Of a stretch of 64,000 bases of DNA, positions 34,511 to 43,278 are shown one piece after another. This stretch comes from Acidimicrobiales bacterium (GTDB taxonomy: Bacteria > Actinomycetota > Acidimicrobiia > Acidimicrobiales > Aldehydirespiratoraceae). Position numbers and translations under genes: made by a program. The stretch lies in the NCBI GenBank assembly GCA_041394245.1, contig JAWKIR010000002.1, positions 1,488,001 to 1,552,000 on the forward strand, in the 5' to 3' direction. Position 1 is the first letter of the stretch. Each line of letters starts with the position of its first letter. The notes under the pieces are model-generated. The model was not told the origin of the DNA and did no database searches. It was given only the letters and a program-made list of their open reading frames with translations.

Positions 34511-35125
34511 GTGACAAATGCATCGCTTCGATGGGGGGCCGTGGCCCCGAACGATCCCGACATGGCCCGGGATCGCCTGCTCGACGCTGCAGAGGCCTGC
34601 TTCGAACGATCCGGGATATCCAAGACGACCGTCGAGGACATCGCCAAGCAGGCCAGTGTCTCGCGGGCGACGGTGTATCGGTACTTCGAAGGGCGAGATG
34701 CCGTCGTGTCAGGAGTCATCCTGCGCGCAACCGAGCGATACCTCGAGCGGGTCCGTCGGCGAGTCGAGGCTCAACCCGATCTCGGCAGCGCGATCCTGGA
34801 GTTCGTCGAGGTGACGATCCGCGCCGCACACCGCGACGAAACGATCGCCTTGCTGTTCAAGAGCGACGACAGCCTCAACAGCGTCGGGATCATCCAAGGC
34901 ACCTCGGTCGCGCTCTTCGAGATGGTGGCTGAGTTTCTCCGCCCACTGTTCGTCGCCCATTCGGACGAGCACCGGCCAGGGCTACCTATCGATGACGCGA
35001 CAGAATGGATCCTGCGTGCCATCCTCAGCCTGCTGACGGTCGGCGGTCCCAAACATCGAAGCCGCGACGGACTCGACACCTACCTGCGTCGATTCCTGCT
35101 TCCGCCGATCATCGCCGAATCGTGA
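34511..35125 (+). CDS. TetR family transcriptional regulator
   Basis: A 204-residue protein with helix-turn-helix GISKTTVEDIAKQASVSRAT followed by VYRYFEGRDA, the TetR signature, about residues 34-64. GTG 34511 is used because no ATG with a ribosome site precedes the conserved domain; ATG 34562 (residue 18) is possible. It is divergent from the 11-gene operon and convergent with the P450 gene (15-base gap). It is the obvious candidate regulator of both, through the shared ATGAGACA boxes in its neighbourhood. Confidence 0.9.
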   Translation: MTNASLRWGAVAPNDPDMARDRLLDAAEACFERSGISKTTVEDIAKQASVSRATVYRYFEGRDAVVSGVILRATERYLERVRRRVEAQPDLGSAILEFVEVTIRAAHRDETIALLFKSDDSLNSVGIIQGTSVALFEMVAEFLRPLFVAHSDEHRPGLPIDDATEWILRAILSLLTVGGPKHRSRDGLDTYLRRFLLPPIIAES

Positions 35126-35140
35126 CGTGCGAACGGAAAA

Positions 35141-36388
35141 TCACGGTTGGGTCGCAGACCATCGGACGGGAATCGTACGAGGTCCCCGCACCTGACCGCC
35201 TGTCCACGTCACCGCGGCAGGATCTGTGAGTTCGAAGGTCGGAATGCGGGCGAGCCATTCCTGAATGGCCACCCTCACTTCCATCCTCGCCAGGTTGGAC
35301 CCGAGGCAACGATGAATTCCCGAGCCGAACGCGACGTGACGATTGCGCTGGCGATCGATGATGAACTCGTCGGGGTTCTCGAACTGTGCCGGGTCGCGGT
35401 TTGCCGCCGGGAACGACATCAGTACCTTGTCGCCGGACTTCATCGGGCACCCCGCGACCTCGACGTCGGACAACACTTCTCGCGCCATCGTCACCGGACT
35501 GTAGACACGCAGGAGTTCCTCGACGGCGGAGTCGATGAGGTCGGGTTCGGCGCGGAGTCGTGCCTGATCCTCCGGATGGCTTGCGAGGTGCCACAACGAC
35601 GAACCGATCGCACTCCAGGTGGTATCGATGCCCGCGATCAGCAGGAGGAAACAGGTTCCCAGCAGGTGGCGCCGGTCGAGCGGCTCTCCGTCGATCTCGG
35701 TCTCCACCAGCAGCGTGATGAGGTCGTCGGGCCGCTGATCGGCGGGCAGCGCTGCGCGTTCGTCCACGCGGACGCCGAAGTACTCCAACGTCTCGAGGAT
35801 CGCATCAAGGCTCTTCTGAAGATCGTTGAAACCCTCCTGGAGGATGCGAACCGCCCAGTTCGTGAACATCTCCTCGTCGGCAGCGGGCACGCCGAGCATA
35901 TGTGCGATGACCCGCACCGGGATGTGTTGCGCATAGTCCCGCGCCGCATCCGCGTCGCATCCCTCCGCGATCGAGTCGAGCAGCTCCCGGGCAAGGCTTT
36001 GGGTGATTGGCGTCATCGTCTCAATTCGCCCCGGCGAAAACGCCGGGAGCAGGATCCGTCGCGCCCAGGTGTGTTCCGGAGGATCCGAAGTGATCGGTGG
36101 GGCCGTCAGCAACGGTCGTCCCTCCCGCTCGCTCTCGGGCAGATCGACGACCCCGATCCGCCTCGACGAGAAGTGATCGGTGTCATGGGCAACCGTCGTG
36201 ATGTCGTCGTAGTTGACCGGCATCCAGGCGCGCCCACGGCGCTCCGAGAAGGCGACCGGGCAGCCGTCGCGCAGTTCACGCCACACGCCAGCCGGGTCGG
36301 CGACGAACCGCGGATCGAGTATGTCGAGATCGCGGCCCCAGTCCTTGGTGGGCGAAATCGGCAAGTCGCCGGCGGTGCGTTCGGTCAT
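35141..36388 (-). CDS. Cytochrome P450
   Basis: A 415-residue P450. ATG 36388 has GGAG six bases upstream; an upstream start would add 22 unlikely residues. I-helix AGIDTT (252-257), ExxR ELLR (291-294), heme loop FGSGIHRCLG (354-363) with Cys361. All key residues are standard, unlike the 5583 P450. It is alone on the minus strand, divergent from thioesterase and nitronate monooxygenase genes, and convergent with TetR. It likely hydroxylates the pathway substrate; the partner ferredoxin is unassigned. Confidence 0.93.
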   Translation of the reverse strand: MTERTAGDLPISPTKDWGRDLDILDPRFVADPAGVWRELRDGCPVAFSERRGRAWMPVNYDDITTVAHDTDHFSSRRIGVVDLPESEREGRPLLTAPPITSDPPEHTWARRILLPAFSPGRIETMTPITQSLARELLDSIAEGCDADAARDYAQHIPVRVIAHMLGVPAADEEMFTNWAVRILQEGFNDLQKSLDAILETLEYFGVRVDERAALPADQRPDDLITLLVETEIDGEPLDRRHLLGTCFLLLIAGIDTTWSAIGSSLWHLASHPEDQARLRAEPDLIDSAVEELLRVYSPVTMAREVLSDVEVAGCPMKSGDKVLMSFPAANRDPAQFENPDEFIIDRQRNRHVAFGSGIHRCLGSNLARMEVRVAIQEWLARIPTFELTDPAAVTWTGGQVRGPRTIPVRWSATQP

Positions 36389-36465
36389 GAGTGGCTCCGA
36401 TGGTGGTGGGTGGTGAGTGGTGGTCGTGCAAGTCCGACTCGCTCGATGAAACACAACTCTACTAG

Positions 36466-36474
36466 TGTCTCATT
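36466..36474 (-). promoter_or_regulatory. ATGAGACA box in P450/thioesterase divergent promoter
   Basis: The minus strand reads AATGAGACA here, the same nine bases as at 34491. It lies 78 bases upstream of the P450 start (36388) and 36 bases upstream of the thioesterase start (36510), so one regulator could control both directions. Confidence 0.35.
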
Positions 36475-36509
36475 CATAAAGTCGAGACGAGGATCGCGGA
36501 GGTTGTCTG

Positions 36510-36941
36510 ATGGAGTTTGAACTGTTCGATGAGCGAACGGCCGAGCGGATGCTCGGTGCTGCCACGGCGACCGGAGGAATCTCGACATATCTCGACTTCC
36601 GTCACGCCGCGTTCACTGCCGGCCGACTCGAGGCCGAGATGGATGCCCGACAAGATCTCCTGACCCCCTTCGGCAATCTCCACGGTGGCTGCCTCTCGGC
36701 GTTCGTCGATCACTGCCTTGGTGTGGTCTTCTACCCGGTGATCCCGAAGGGCGCCTGGGTGGCAACCACAGAGTTCAAACTCAACCTGCTCCGACCGGTG
36801 TCGTCGGGTGTGTGCGTCGCTGTCGCCGAGATCATCTCGCTCACGAAGCGCAGCGGAGTCGCCCGCATCGACATCACCAACAACGACAAGGCGGTCTGCG
36901 CCGCCCAAGGCACCGTGACCATCGTTCTCCCGAAGGGCTGA
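36510..36941 (+). CDS. PaaI/hotdog-fold thioesterase
   Basis: A 143-residue hotdog protein with FGNLHGGCLSAFVDHCLG (HGG at 58-60) and long central strands, the normal length for PaaI/YbgC-like thioesterases. ATG 36510 is preceded by GGAGGT (36498-36503). It probably hydrolyses acyl-CoA intermediates. The nitronate-monooxygenase-like gene follows after five bases, indicating an operon. It is unrelated in detail to the longer thioesterase at 16450. Confidence 0.85.
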   Translation: MEFELFDERTAERMLGAATATGGISTYLDFRHAAFTAGRLEAEMDARQDLLTPFGNLHGGCLSAFVDHCLGVVFYPVIPKGAWVATTEFKLNLLRPVSSGVCVAVAEIISLTKRSGVARIDITNNDKAVCAAQGTVTIVLPKG

Positions 36942-36946
36942 TCAGC

Positions 36947-38071
36947 ATGAACACTCTCATCACCGAACAACTCGGGTGCGAATTTCCGATCCTCGCCTTC
37001 AGCCACTGCCGAGACGTTGTAGCCGCCGTGTCTCGTGCCGGCGGCTTCGGTGTGCTCGGGGCGGTTGCTCACAGTCCGGAGCAACTCGAGATCGATCTCG
37101 CGTGGATCGACGCAGAGGTTGGGAGCAGTCCCTACGGCGTCGATCTCCTGCTGCCACAAAAGTACGTTGGTGACACAGAAGGCGGTCTCGATCGAGACGC
37201 GCTCCGCCAATTGCTTCCGCCCGCACATCAGGCGTTCGTCGACGACATCCTGCAGCGTTTCGGAGTTCCCGATCTCCCTGAAGGTGAGCGCCCTCGGGGT
37301 ATGAGTTTGAACGTGTCGCCGGCTGGCTACGAGCCGCTGCTCGATATCGCGTTCGCGCACCCGATCAGACTCATCGCATCCGCACTCGGCCCACCCCCCG
37401 CCGACGTGATCGACCGAGCCCGTGCCGCCAACGTCAAGGTCGCCGCGCTCGCCGGGACCACGGCGCACGCGGTAAAGCATGCCGAGGCCGGGGCCGACAT
37501 CATCGTCGCCCAAGGCTCCGAGGCGGGAGGGCACACCGGCGAAGTAGGGACCATGGTGCTCGTGCCCGAGGTCGTCGACGCCGTCTCACCGGTGCCGGTG
37601 CTCGCCGCGGGCGGTATTGCGTCCGGGCGACACATGGCCGCCGCGATGGCGTTGGGGGCATCGGGGGTCTGGACCGGCTCAGTCTGGCTGACCACCGCCG
37701 AGGCAGAGACCGAACCAGTGGTCAAGCAGAAGTTTCTCGCGGCGACGTCGAGTGACACCGTTCGTTCGCGATCGATCACGGGCAAGCCTGCGCGAATGCT
37801 CCGCACCGCGTGGACCGACGAGTGGGAACGCGAAGACTCACCGAAGCCGCTACCAATGCCCGTTCAACCGCTCCTCGTCGGCGCTGCCCTGAATCGCATC
37901 AACCGGTCGGCCACGACACCCGGCTCCGGCGCGCACGAACTCGCCACCTACTTCGTCGGACAAGTCGTCGGCTCGATCAACACGGTCCGCCCCGCCGACC
38001 GCGTGGTACTCCAGATGGTCGAGGAGTTCATCGACACCATCACCGCTCTCTCGGGTCATCTCGACGCCTGA
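36947..38071 (+). CDS. Nitronate monooxygenase-like flavoprotein
   Basis: A 374-residue TIM-barrel FMN protein. N-terminal GCEFPILAFSHCRDVVAAVS, glycine-rich FMN loops (AGGFGVLGAV at 31-40, AAGGIASGRHMAAAMALGA) and the catalytic histidine in QGSEAGGHTG (H196) match class I nitronate monooxygenases and related enoyl reductases. The long insertion with LLLPQKYVG near 68-74 is typical of an actinobacterial subgroup. Family members oxidise alkyl nitronates, but subgroup substrates are unknown. It is coupled to the upstream thioesterase. Confidence 0.87.
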   Translation: MNTLITEQLGCEFPILAFSHCRDVVAAVSRAGGFGVLGAVAHSPEQLEIDLAWIDAEVGSSPYGVDLLLPQKYVGDTEGGLDRDALRQLLPPAHQAFVDDILQRFGVPDLPEGERPRGMSLNVSPAGYEPLLDIAFAHPIRLIASALGPPPADVIDRARAANVKVAALAGTTAHAVKHAEAGADIIVAQGSEAGGHTGEVGTMVLVPEVVDAVSPVPVLAAGGIASGRHMAAAMALGASGVWTGSVWLTTAEAETEPVVKQKFLAATSSDTVRSRSITGKPARMLRTAWTDEWEREDSPKPLPMPVQPLLVGAALNRINRSATTPGSGAHELATYFVGQVVGSINTVRPADRVVLQMVEEFIDTITALSGHLDA

Positions 38072-38645
38072 CATCGAGGCCTCCACATCGCGTCGACGGA
38101 GCGCGAGCGTGTGTCGCTCGGAACCTCCGTCGTTGCGGTCAGCGGTCAAGCCGAGCAGGCCCGTTTTCGACGTCGCGTGGTGCGGAAAGCATGGCGCTCC
38201 GTGCAGCGCGGGCGTCGACGAGATCACGATGAGCGAGCCACCTCCCCCTTTGCTCGACCCTCCGCCGGGCTACTGCTCGTAGACAAAGGAACGTCCCGCC
38301 GAGATTCGTCGCGAGCACGTCCCTCCACTCCTCGAGGGAGGTGTCGGTGATGAGCGGCGCTCGACCGGAGATTCCGGCCCGCGCTTAAGTTTAAGCGGGC
38401 CTCGGACCGTCCGAGTGGCGCGGGCAGGTCCCGTTCGTGCTGGTCAGAGCGCTGTCGCGTCCGCCTGGTTCGCTGCGATCCGGCGAGATCCGGGGCCTTC
38501 GCGACTATTGCGCGACTATCCCACTAGGCGTTGCCCATCGCCGAAGCGTTGCTCCAGATGAGCCGTACCTGCGCAGACCGCCGTTTGACTGCCGAATACG
38601 GATATCCGTCGGCTTCCACCGCGCGTGACCTGGCATCCTGTACTC
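38072..38645. other. Intergenic stretch with imperfect hairpin
   Basis: No convincing gene: frames are arginine-rich and lack motifs. The notable structure is a hairpin at 38376-38401, whose arms GGCCC(GC)GCTTAA and TTAAGCGGGCC pair over 11 bp with a two-base bulge and a two-base loop. No T-run follows, so it is not a classical rho-independent terminator. This marks the change from the catabolic block to the accessory segment. Confidence 0.45.
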
Positions 38646-39105
38646 GTGGACCCGGACGAGGTAGCTGAAGGAGTTGACGTCGTCTACCTCCCCGACGATG
38701 AGTACTCAGGTGAATTGCGCGTTCGCGCCCGCTACGCCGGATTCGAGGGCGTCGGCCAGGCTTGGGTCGATCGGCGACGCTTGTCGAAGTTCGCCAAAGC
38801 ACTCAAGCAGTACCCGTTGCACGAAGACTCGCCGGTCGCATTCTCGGCGGGACTCGGAGATGTCCAGGACTACATCGAGTTCATCGGTCTCACCGTGGCA
38901 CCCGTTGGCGAAAAAGGGGCAGGTCGTGGTGACAGCCCGTCTCGCTGCGGAGGAATGGCGCGGCGGCAAACCGGTCTCGACCAACCAGGTCGTTGTCGAG
39001 TGCCCCACGTCGTACGAGTACCTGCGACGCTTCAGCGACCACCTTCACCTCATACTCAACGGAAAGATCGATCAAGCCCGATTGGACTTCGACCAACTTC
39101 TCTGA
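38646..39105 (+). pseudogene. Hypothetical protein gene with a 1-base frameshift
   Basis: From GTG 38646 one frame reads VDPDEVAEGVDVVYLPDDEY onward to DYIEFIGLTVAPVGEKG; at the run GAAAAAGGGG (about 38908-38917) the sense continues one base later as QVVVTARLAAEEWRGGKPVS to QARLDFDQLL and TGA at 39103-39105. The rejoined product would be about 152 residues. I do not recognise the family. Either one base too many lies in the homopolymer (mutation or sequencing error) or programmed slippage occurs. The composite has normal soluble-protein composition, so it was probably a real gene. Confidence 0.6.
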
Positions 39106-39737
39106 CGCCCGGAAGGTGAGTCCCTCGCCTGGCCGCAGCAGAATGATGTCGAATGGGGTGGAGGATTGGTCTCGATGGACGTTGCGGCTGCTGCCATGGT
39201 CGCGTTCGCCGATGAGACGTTCGGCGAGTTCTGCGGATCTCGCCCGCCACGCACTAGCGGCGTGAGTCGCCTGTCTGCTGTCGATTTCCCGCACGGATGG
39301 GACCCGGCTCGTACTCTCGAAGGCCGGTCGGCGAGCGAGAGCTCGACGAACCGGGGCGAGTCCATCGGCCGGCTCGACTGCGAGCCGGACTCGGAGTAGA
39401 TCGGACTAGCACCGAAGTGCCGGTCTGGGACACCCGGTAACGACAGCCGATACGCACCGCTGCGGGCGTCTCGCGCGCTCGACTCCGGCCCCGGAGCCGT
39501 GCGAGGTATCGCGAGGCGGGTTGTGGTCGACGGCCACGGCGGTGTGAGCGCTCTCCGTTCGGTCATTGGCTTGCGGACGACGCTCTGCTGCTGCGCCACT
39601 TTTCGCGAGCGAGTTCCATCGAGGCGGCGCGAACGGAGTTTGCATACCTGATCGGGCGGCCTGCGGCAGACCCGCCTGCTGCTCGCGGCACCAGGTCGGG
39701 CACCGTGCGCTCGTGCTGTGAGCGCGATGCTGAGATC
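39106..39737. other. Non-coding or decayed stretch
   Basis: 632 bases with no gene I can support on either strand. Short frames (for example 39166-39399 plus) lack ribosome sites and motifs. It may be decayed sequence within the accessory segment. Confidence 0.45.
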
Positions 39738-40421
39738 ATGTCCCACGGAACTGCGTTGCCCACGACGATCGACCTTGCGTTGAACGAGGCGACATGGTTC
39801 GACGTCGTGGTCGATGCGGATCGTCGTCGAATTGCCCTCGCGTTCGATGTCTTGACGCTTCCCGCCGGGTCAGGTGGTTCGGGTCACGAGAAGGTGTCGG
39901 TCGTCCTCGTCGACGTGGATCGAGTCGTGGCCTCTCATCGGCTCGGCAGGTGGGACGACGACGAGGCTGTCGTGCTGCCTTTCGGCCATTCGGAGCTTTC
40001 CGCGGTAGTGCGAGCGTTCGGGGGCTCGTCGGTCTACGGGTGGGAGTTCTTCGATACGCCCGATGAGCACTGGACACGCTGGTCGAACCGCCTCAGCCTC
40101 GACGAGCAATGGACTCCCGGGGTGAGCGCGCACACCATCGAGTTGTTCCAAGAAGGGCACATCGACGGCTCCGATCATCATCTGGACTTTCGTGCGTGGT
40201 TCGATCGCCTCGAGGTTCACGCCGAGGACGGTCGCCCGATCTCGCTCGACGAGTTCGCCGCAGGCGGTAAGCGTTGGTGGGATGCGATGAATGCCGGCGA
40301 CGTACGCACCTCGAGCGCGGGAATCTATCCAGCAAAGCCGGACCTGGCCGAAGCGAGTCAACGGCCTGCGCTGCGGTTCAGCCAGTTGCGGTGGCCGCTC
40401 CGGACGCGTCGCAGGCCGTGA
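39738..40421 (+). CDS. Hypothetical protein
   Basis: A 227-residue soluble acidic protein from ATG 39738 (MSHGTALPTTIDLALNEATW). It reads as beta-rich with coherent segments such as WFDVVVDADRRRIALAFDVL, VRAFGGSSVYGWEFFDT and HHLDFRAWFDRLEV. No signal peptide, membrane segment or recognised family. It lies alone in the accessory segment between two stretches without genes, in the direction of neighbouring hypotheticals. I consider it real because of its codon composition and length, but assign no function. Confidence 0.55.
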   Translation: MSHGTALPTTIDLALNEATWFDVVVDADRRRIALAFDVLTLPAGSGGSGHEKVSVVLVDVDRVVASHRLGRWDDDEAVVLPFGHSELSAVVRAFGGSSVYGWEFFDTPDEHWTRWSNRLSLDEQWTPGVSAHTIELFQEGHIDGSDHHLDFRAWFDRLEVHAEDGRPISLDEFAAGGKRWWDAMNAGDVRTSSAGIYPAKPDLAEASQRPALRFSQLRWPLRTRRRP

Positions 40422-40999
40422 CGTGCCCAAACCTGCCGATCCGTGCAGGTGGGTCACAACTGTCAGCAGGTAACACGCGACAATGCGGCGCCGCAACCCG
40501 CAAACCAAGCGAGTGGAGCGCACTGCACTTCGGCCCATATCGAGCACTGCATAGTCGCGGCGCCGCAATGGCTCGCACCAGTCCCGGAAGCAGCAATCCC
40601 GAGTGAACCCGGCGACTCGGTGACCACCGTGGACGAACCCGCCGAAAGGGCGAAGGACCGACAACAGCATCCAGCCACGGGCGCGAGCAACACGACCTGG
40701 CCGACGACCACGTTGACGGCCACGTTGACGACCAGGTTGACGGCCAGGTCACCGGTTCACCGTCAGGAGCTCTGTGACCGTCATGTCGGCGGCAAGGCCA
40801 GACGCACCGACCAGACCGTTGCCCGCTCGTGGCCGTCGCGCTGCACCCGCTGGTGCATTGGTGTGGATGTCCATAGGGGTGTCGTCGCGCCGGGGATTCC
40901 GAGAGTGGGTCGCCACCTCAGCTGGCGGGCAGATATGCCAGAGCTGTGCCCTGCCGAGGGCGCGCCATCGTCCGAGTACTCTTCGATTTGTCATCGTCG
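40422..40999. other. Intergenic stretch containing a 12-bp tandem repeat
   Basis: No supported gene in 578 bases. The only clear structure is the four-copy repeat at 40703-40750, listed separately. Short open frames on both strands (for example 40463-40723 minus) have no recognisable features. Confidence 0.45.
40703..40750. repeat. Four-copy 12-bp tandem repeat
   Basis: Units GACGACCACGTT, GACGGCCACGTT, GACGACCAGGTT and GACGGCCAGGTC follow each other without gaps, differing at one to three positions. Being a multiple of three, the array would encode a repetitive peptide, but no gene is apparent across it. It may be a variable-number repeat. Confidence 0.85.
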
Positions 41000-41473
41000 A
41001 TGGATTGGAGAGTGGTGGACACGGCCCTGCTTCCGTTCGTCGTGGTCCCGGTCCTCTCGGCGCTGGTGGTCGCCGGCTCAGCGCTCCGGCAGGCCAGTCG
41101 CCTCAGCGTCCCAAAGGCTCTCAAGGCCGGGCTACTGACGGCCGCCGGGGCAGAAACCGAAGGCGAAGCACTGAGAATCGAGGGCCGCTACAACCACCGT
41201 GCGACGGACATCCTCATCCCCGGCGGCGCGCTACTCGTCGGCCACGACCGCCTCATCTTGGCGCCTTCAGGGTCGCCGAGGTACCAGATCCCGATCGAGA
41301 ACATCGACCGCCTCGTCTTGCGCACCTTCGCACACTGGCGTCGCCTCGACATCTTCCTTCAAGGCGGTGTGCGCCTCCGGGCCAGCTTCATCCCACAGGA
41401 GACAGAGTCGGCCGAGCGAAAGCTCGCCAACAGCGGGTTCCCCTTCGAACGCAGGCGCGGGGGCTTCTGGTAG
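41000..41473 (+). CDS. Small membrane-anchored hypothetical protein
   Basis: A 157-residue protein from ATG 41000. An N-terminal membrane segment (ALLPFVVVPVLSALVVAGSA, about residues 8-27) is followed by a cytoplasmic or periplasmic beta-rich domain (ALRIEGRYNHRATDILIPGG, LLVGHDRLILAPSG, YQIPIENIDRLVLRTF). This resembles proteins with a PH-like domain after one anchor, but I cannot name the family. The start could be GTG 40946. It is followed by the inverted repeat at 41526-41557. Confidence 0.55.
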   Translation: MDWRVVDTALLPFVVVPVLSALVVAGSALRQASRLSVPKALKAGLLTAAGAETEGEALRIEGRYNHRATDILIPGGALLVGHDRLILAPSGSPRYQIPIENIDRLVLRTFAHWRRLDIFLQGGVRLRASFIPQETESAERKLANSGFPFERRRGGFW

Positions 41474-41525
41474 CCGGACAACTGGGCGAGATCGGCCCGC
41501 GGAACTCGCGGCCTCGTCGGATGAG

Positions 41526-41557
41526 ACTTGCGGGTTCCGCTTGCGGAACCTGCAAGT
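41526..41557. repeat. 15-bp near-perfect inverted repeat
   Basis: Arms ACTTGCGGGTTCCGC (41526-41540) and GCGGAACCTGCAAGT (41543-41557) pair with one mismatch around TT. TGAG and CTCA flank them and extend the pairing after a four-base bulge. It lies 53 bases after the membrane gene and 173 before the excisionase start. It could be a terminator stem (no T-run), a cruciform or a recombination or protein-binding site. Confidence 0.7.
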
Positions 41558-41565
41558 GTGTCTCA

Positions 41566-41600
41566 CGGTTTCGTCGCGGGCTCGTAGCGGTTTCGTCGCG
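41566..41600 (+). repeat. Two 13-bp direct repeats, 22-bp spacing
   Basis: CGGTTTCGTCGCG occurs at 41566-41578 and again at 41588-41600, identical, two helical turns apart. The place upstream of an excisionase-like gene suits binding sites for Xis, integrase arm domains or a repressor. Confidence 0.65.
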
Positions 41601-41729
41601 CAGGTCGGTGGGCTCGAAGAGGAGCGAACTCTCGACGCGCGCGGAGGATCGACCTCGGCGTCGGCAGGCACTGCGAGGGACGGTGGGATCGCGTCCGCTC
41701 GGGCGCGTTCGTGCTCCCGAACGAGGGTC

Positions 41730-41987
41730 ATGGGAGATGCGAAGCGAGACGAAGGACAGGACAAGCGACTGTGTCCGGCGACCTTGACGGTGTCCGAAGC
41801 GGCATCCGTACTCGGCGTCTCGAAGTCGACTGCGTACGAACTCGCTCGGACGGGCGCGCTGCCGGCCATTCGGCTCGGCCGGCGCATTGTGGTTCCGATT
41901 CGGGCCTTGGAGTCGCTCCTCGCAGCCGCGAGCAGCCCGTCGAGCGATCCGCTGGAGTTGTCGGCTGGATCCGTCGACAGCGCGTGA
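41730..41987 (+). CDS. Excisionase-like helix-turn-helix protein
   Basis: An 85-residue protein from ATG 41730, with GAGGG upstream. The MerR-like winged helix LTVSEAASVLGVSKSTAYEL followed by ARTGALPAIRLGRRIVVPIR is the excisionase/DNA-binding domain found in actinobacterial integrative elements. It is convergent with the integrase gene (34-base gap), whereas xis and int are usually co-directional. It probably directs excision or acts as a repressor of the element. Confidence 0.82.
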   Translation: MGDAKRDEGQDKRLCPATLTVSEAASVLGVSKSTAYELARTGALPAIRLGRRIVVPIRALESLLAAASSPSSDPLELSAGSVDSA

Positions 41988-42021
41988 ACGCCGCTCACGC
42001 GGCCAGGCTCGCGGCGCTGCG

Positions 42022-43167
42022 TCACTCCGACCGATGGATTGTCTCCAGTAGCTCGGCCGCTTCTCGATCTCGTGCAGGAAGGAAGGCCGCGTAGCGGTCG
42101 AGGGTTGTCGCCGGACGCGAGTGACCGAGCCTTCCCGCAACCGTTCGGACATCGACGCCTGCCGAGAGCAGTTGGGTGGCCGCGTAGTGGCGGAACTGTC
42201 TCAGCTGAACATGCTCGAGGCCGTGACGGCGAGAAAGGCGTCTGAACCGAACGGAGATCGTGTCCGGGTAGACCGGCCGGTTGCCGTCGATCCCCTGGCT
42301 CCACACGAAATGCCGGTCGTCGTGGCGTGCGCCAAGCTCCGTCATGAGCGCGACCCGCTGCGAACGATGTCGCGACAGGATCTCGAGCACACGTGTGCTG
42401 ACCGCGACTCGAGATACCGCGCCCGTCTTCGTCTGGCGGACCACAGCGCCATCACCGCCCCCCTTGGCGACGGCGTTGGCCAGGGTGACGAAGCTCCCGG
42501 CGAAGTTGATGTCGCACCATCGCAGCGCGCACAGCTCGCCTCGTCTGGCCCCGGTGTTGGCCGCGACCGTCAGGAACACGAAGAGTTCAGGATCGTCGGC
42601 CTCCGCGGCAGCCAGGAGTCGTGCAACCTCGTCGGGCGTGGGCGGATTCGGTTCCACACGTTGTCCCTTCGGGGCTCTGGCCTGGTTGGCCGGCGACGCT
42701 GCGATCAGCTCCCGGCGCACGGCGTCGTTCAGCGCGACAGAAGCGACCGTGTGGATCTTCTGCACCCGCGCCGGCGACAGACCTCCGTCGACCAGCTGCC
42801 GGTAGACAGCCTCGAGATGCCGCACCCGGAGCTCCGAGAGCACCTGGTGGCCCAGGAGGGGCTGGAGGTACTTTCGGATCGCAGATCTCCATGGCGAGAC
42901 GCTGGATGGCGAGAGCGTCTTCTCCTTCTGCACCCACCATTGATCGAGCCACTCCCCGAACGTGATGCTCCACTCCGGATCGTCGGCTTCTGAAGGGCGG
43001 TCTGCCTCGATCTCCTCGACCAGGGTCCGCGCCACGGCCTGAGCGTCACGCTTCGCGCCGCGAACGGTGCGAGACACATAGAGCTTCGTGCCCGTCGCGG
43101 GATGCCTGCCCTTGTAGACACGCACTTCCCATACTCCGCGAGCCCGTTGACGAACCGATCCCTGCAT
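42022..43167 (-). CDS. Tyrosine recombinase (phage/ICE integrase)
   Basis: A 381-residue integrase from ATG 43167 (GTG 43188 is also possible). N-terminal arm-binding region and SAM-like core domain (about residues 68-160), then the catalytic domain: R208 in GARRGE, K247 in QTKTG, R326 and H349 (LGHS), nucleophile Y359 in TLDRYAAF. In the HxxR motif the first histidine is replaced by Arg323 (LRQFRH instead of LHDLRH). It lies 112 bases from the 3' end of tRNA-Val, its likely attachment site. Activity despite the substitution is uncertain. Confidence 0.9.
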   Translation of the reverse strand: MQGSVRQRARGVWEVRVYKGRHPATGTKLYVSRTVRGAKRDAQAVARTLVEEIEADRPSEADDPEWSITFGEWLDQWWVQKEKTLSPSSVSPWRSAIRKYLQPLLGHQVLSELRVRHLEAVYRQLVDGGLSPARVQKIHTVASVALNDAVRRELIAASPANQARAPKGQRVEPNPPTPDEVARLLAAAEADDPELFVFLTVAANTGARRGELCALRWCDINFAGSFVTLANAVAKGGGDGAVVRQTKTGAVSRVAVSTRVLEILSRHRSQRVALMTELGARHDDRHFVWSQGIDGNRPVYPDTISVRFRRLSRRHGLEHVQLRQFRHYAATQLLSAGVDVRTVAGRLGHSRPATTLDRYAAFLPARDREAAELLETIHRSE

Positions 43168-43278
43168 GAGGCGCAAAGTACCGGCCACCTGCGACAGATG
43201 GGATGAGCGGATGGGATGGGCGGTGAGCCACCCGACTCTTTCGGGCCGGAAGTGGTGTCTGACCTGGGGTTTTCCGAG

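Noticed and set aside
38111..38350. 79-codon plus-strand frame
   Set aside because: Arg-rich, no ribosome site or motif, lies in a region with only a hairpin.
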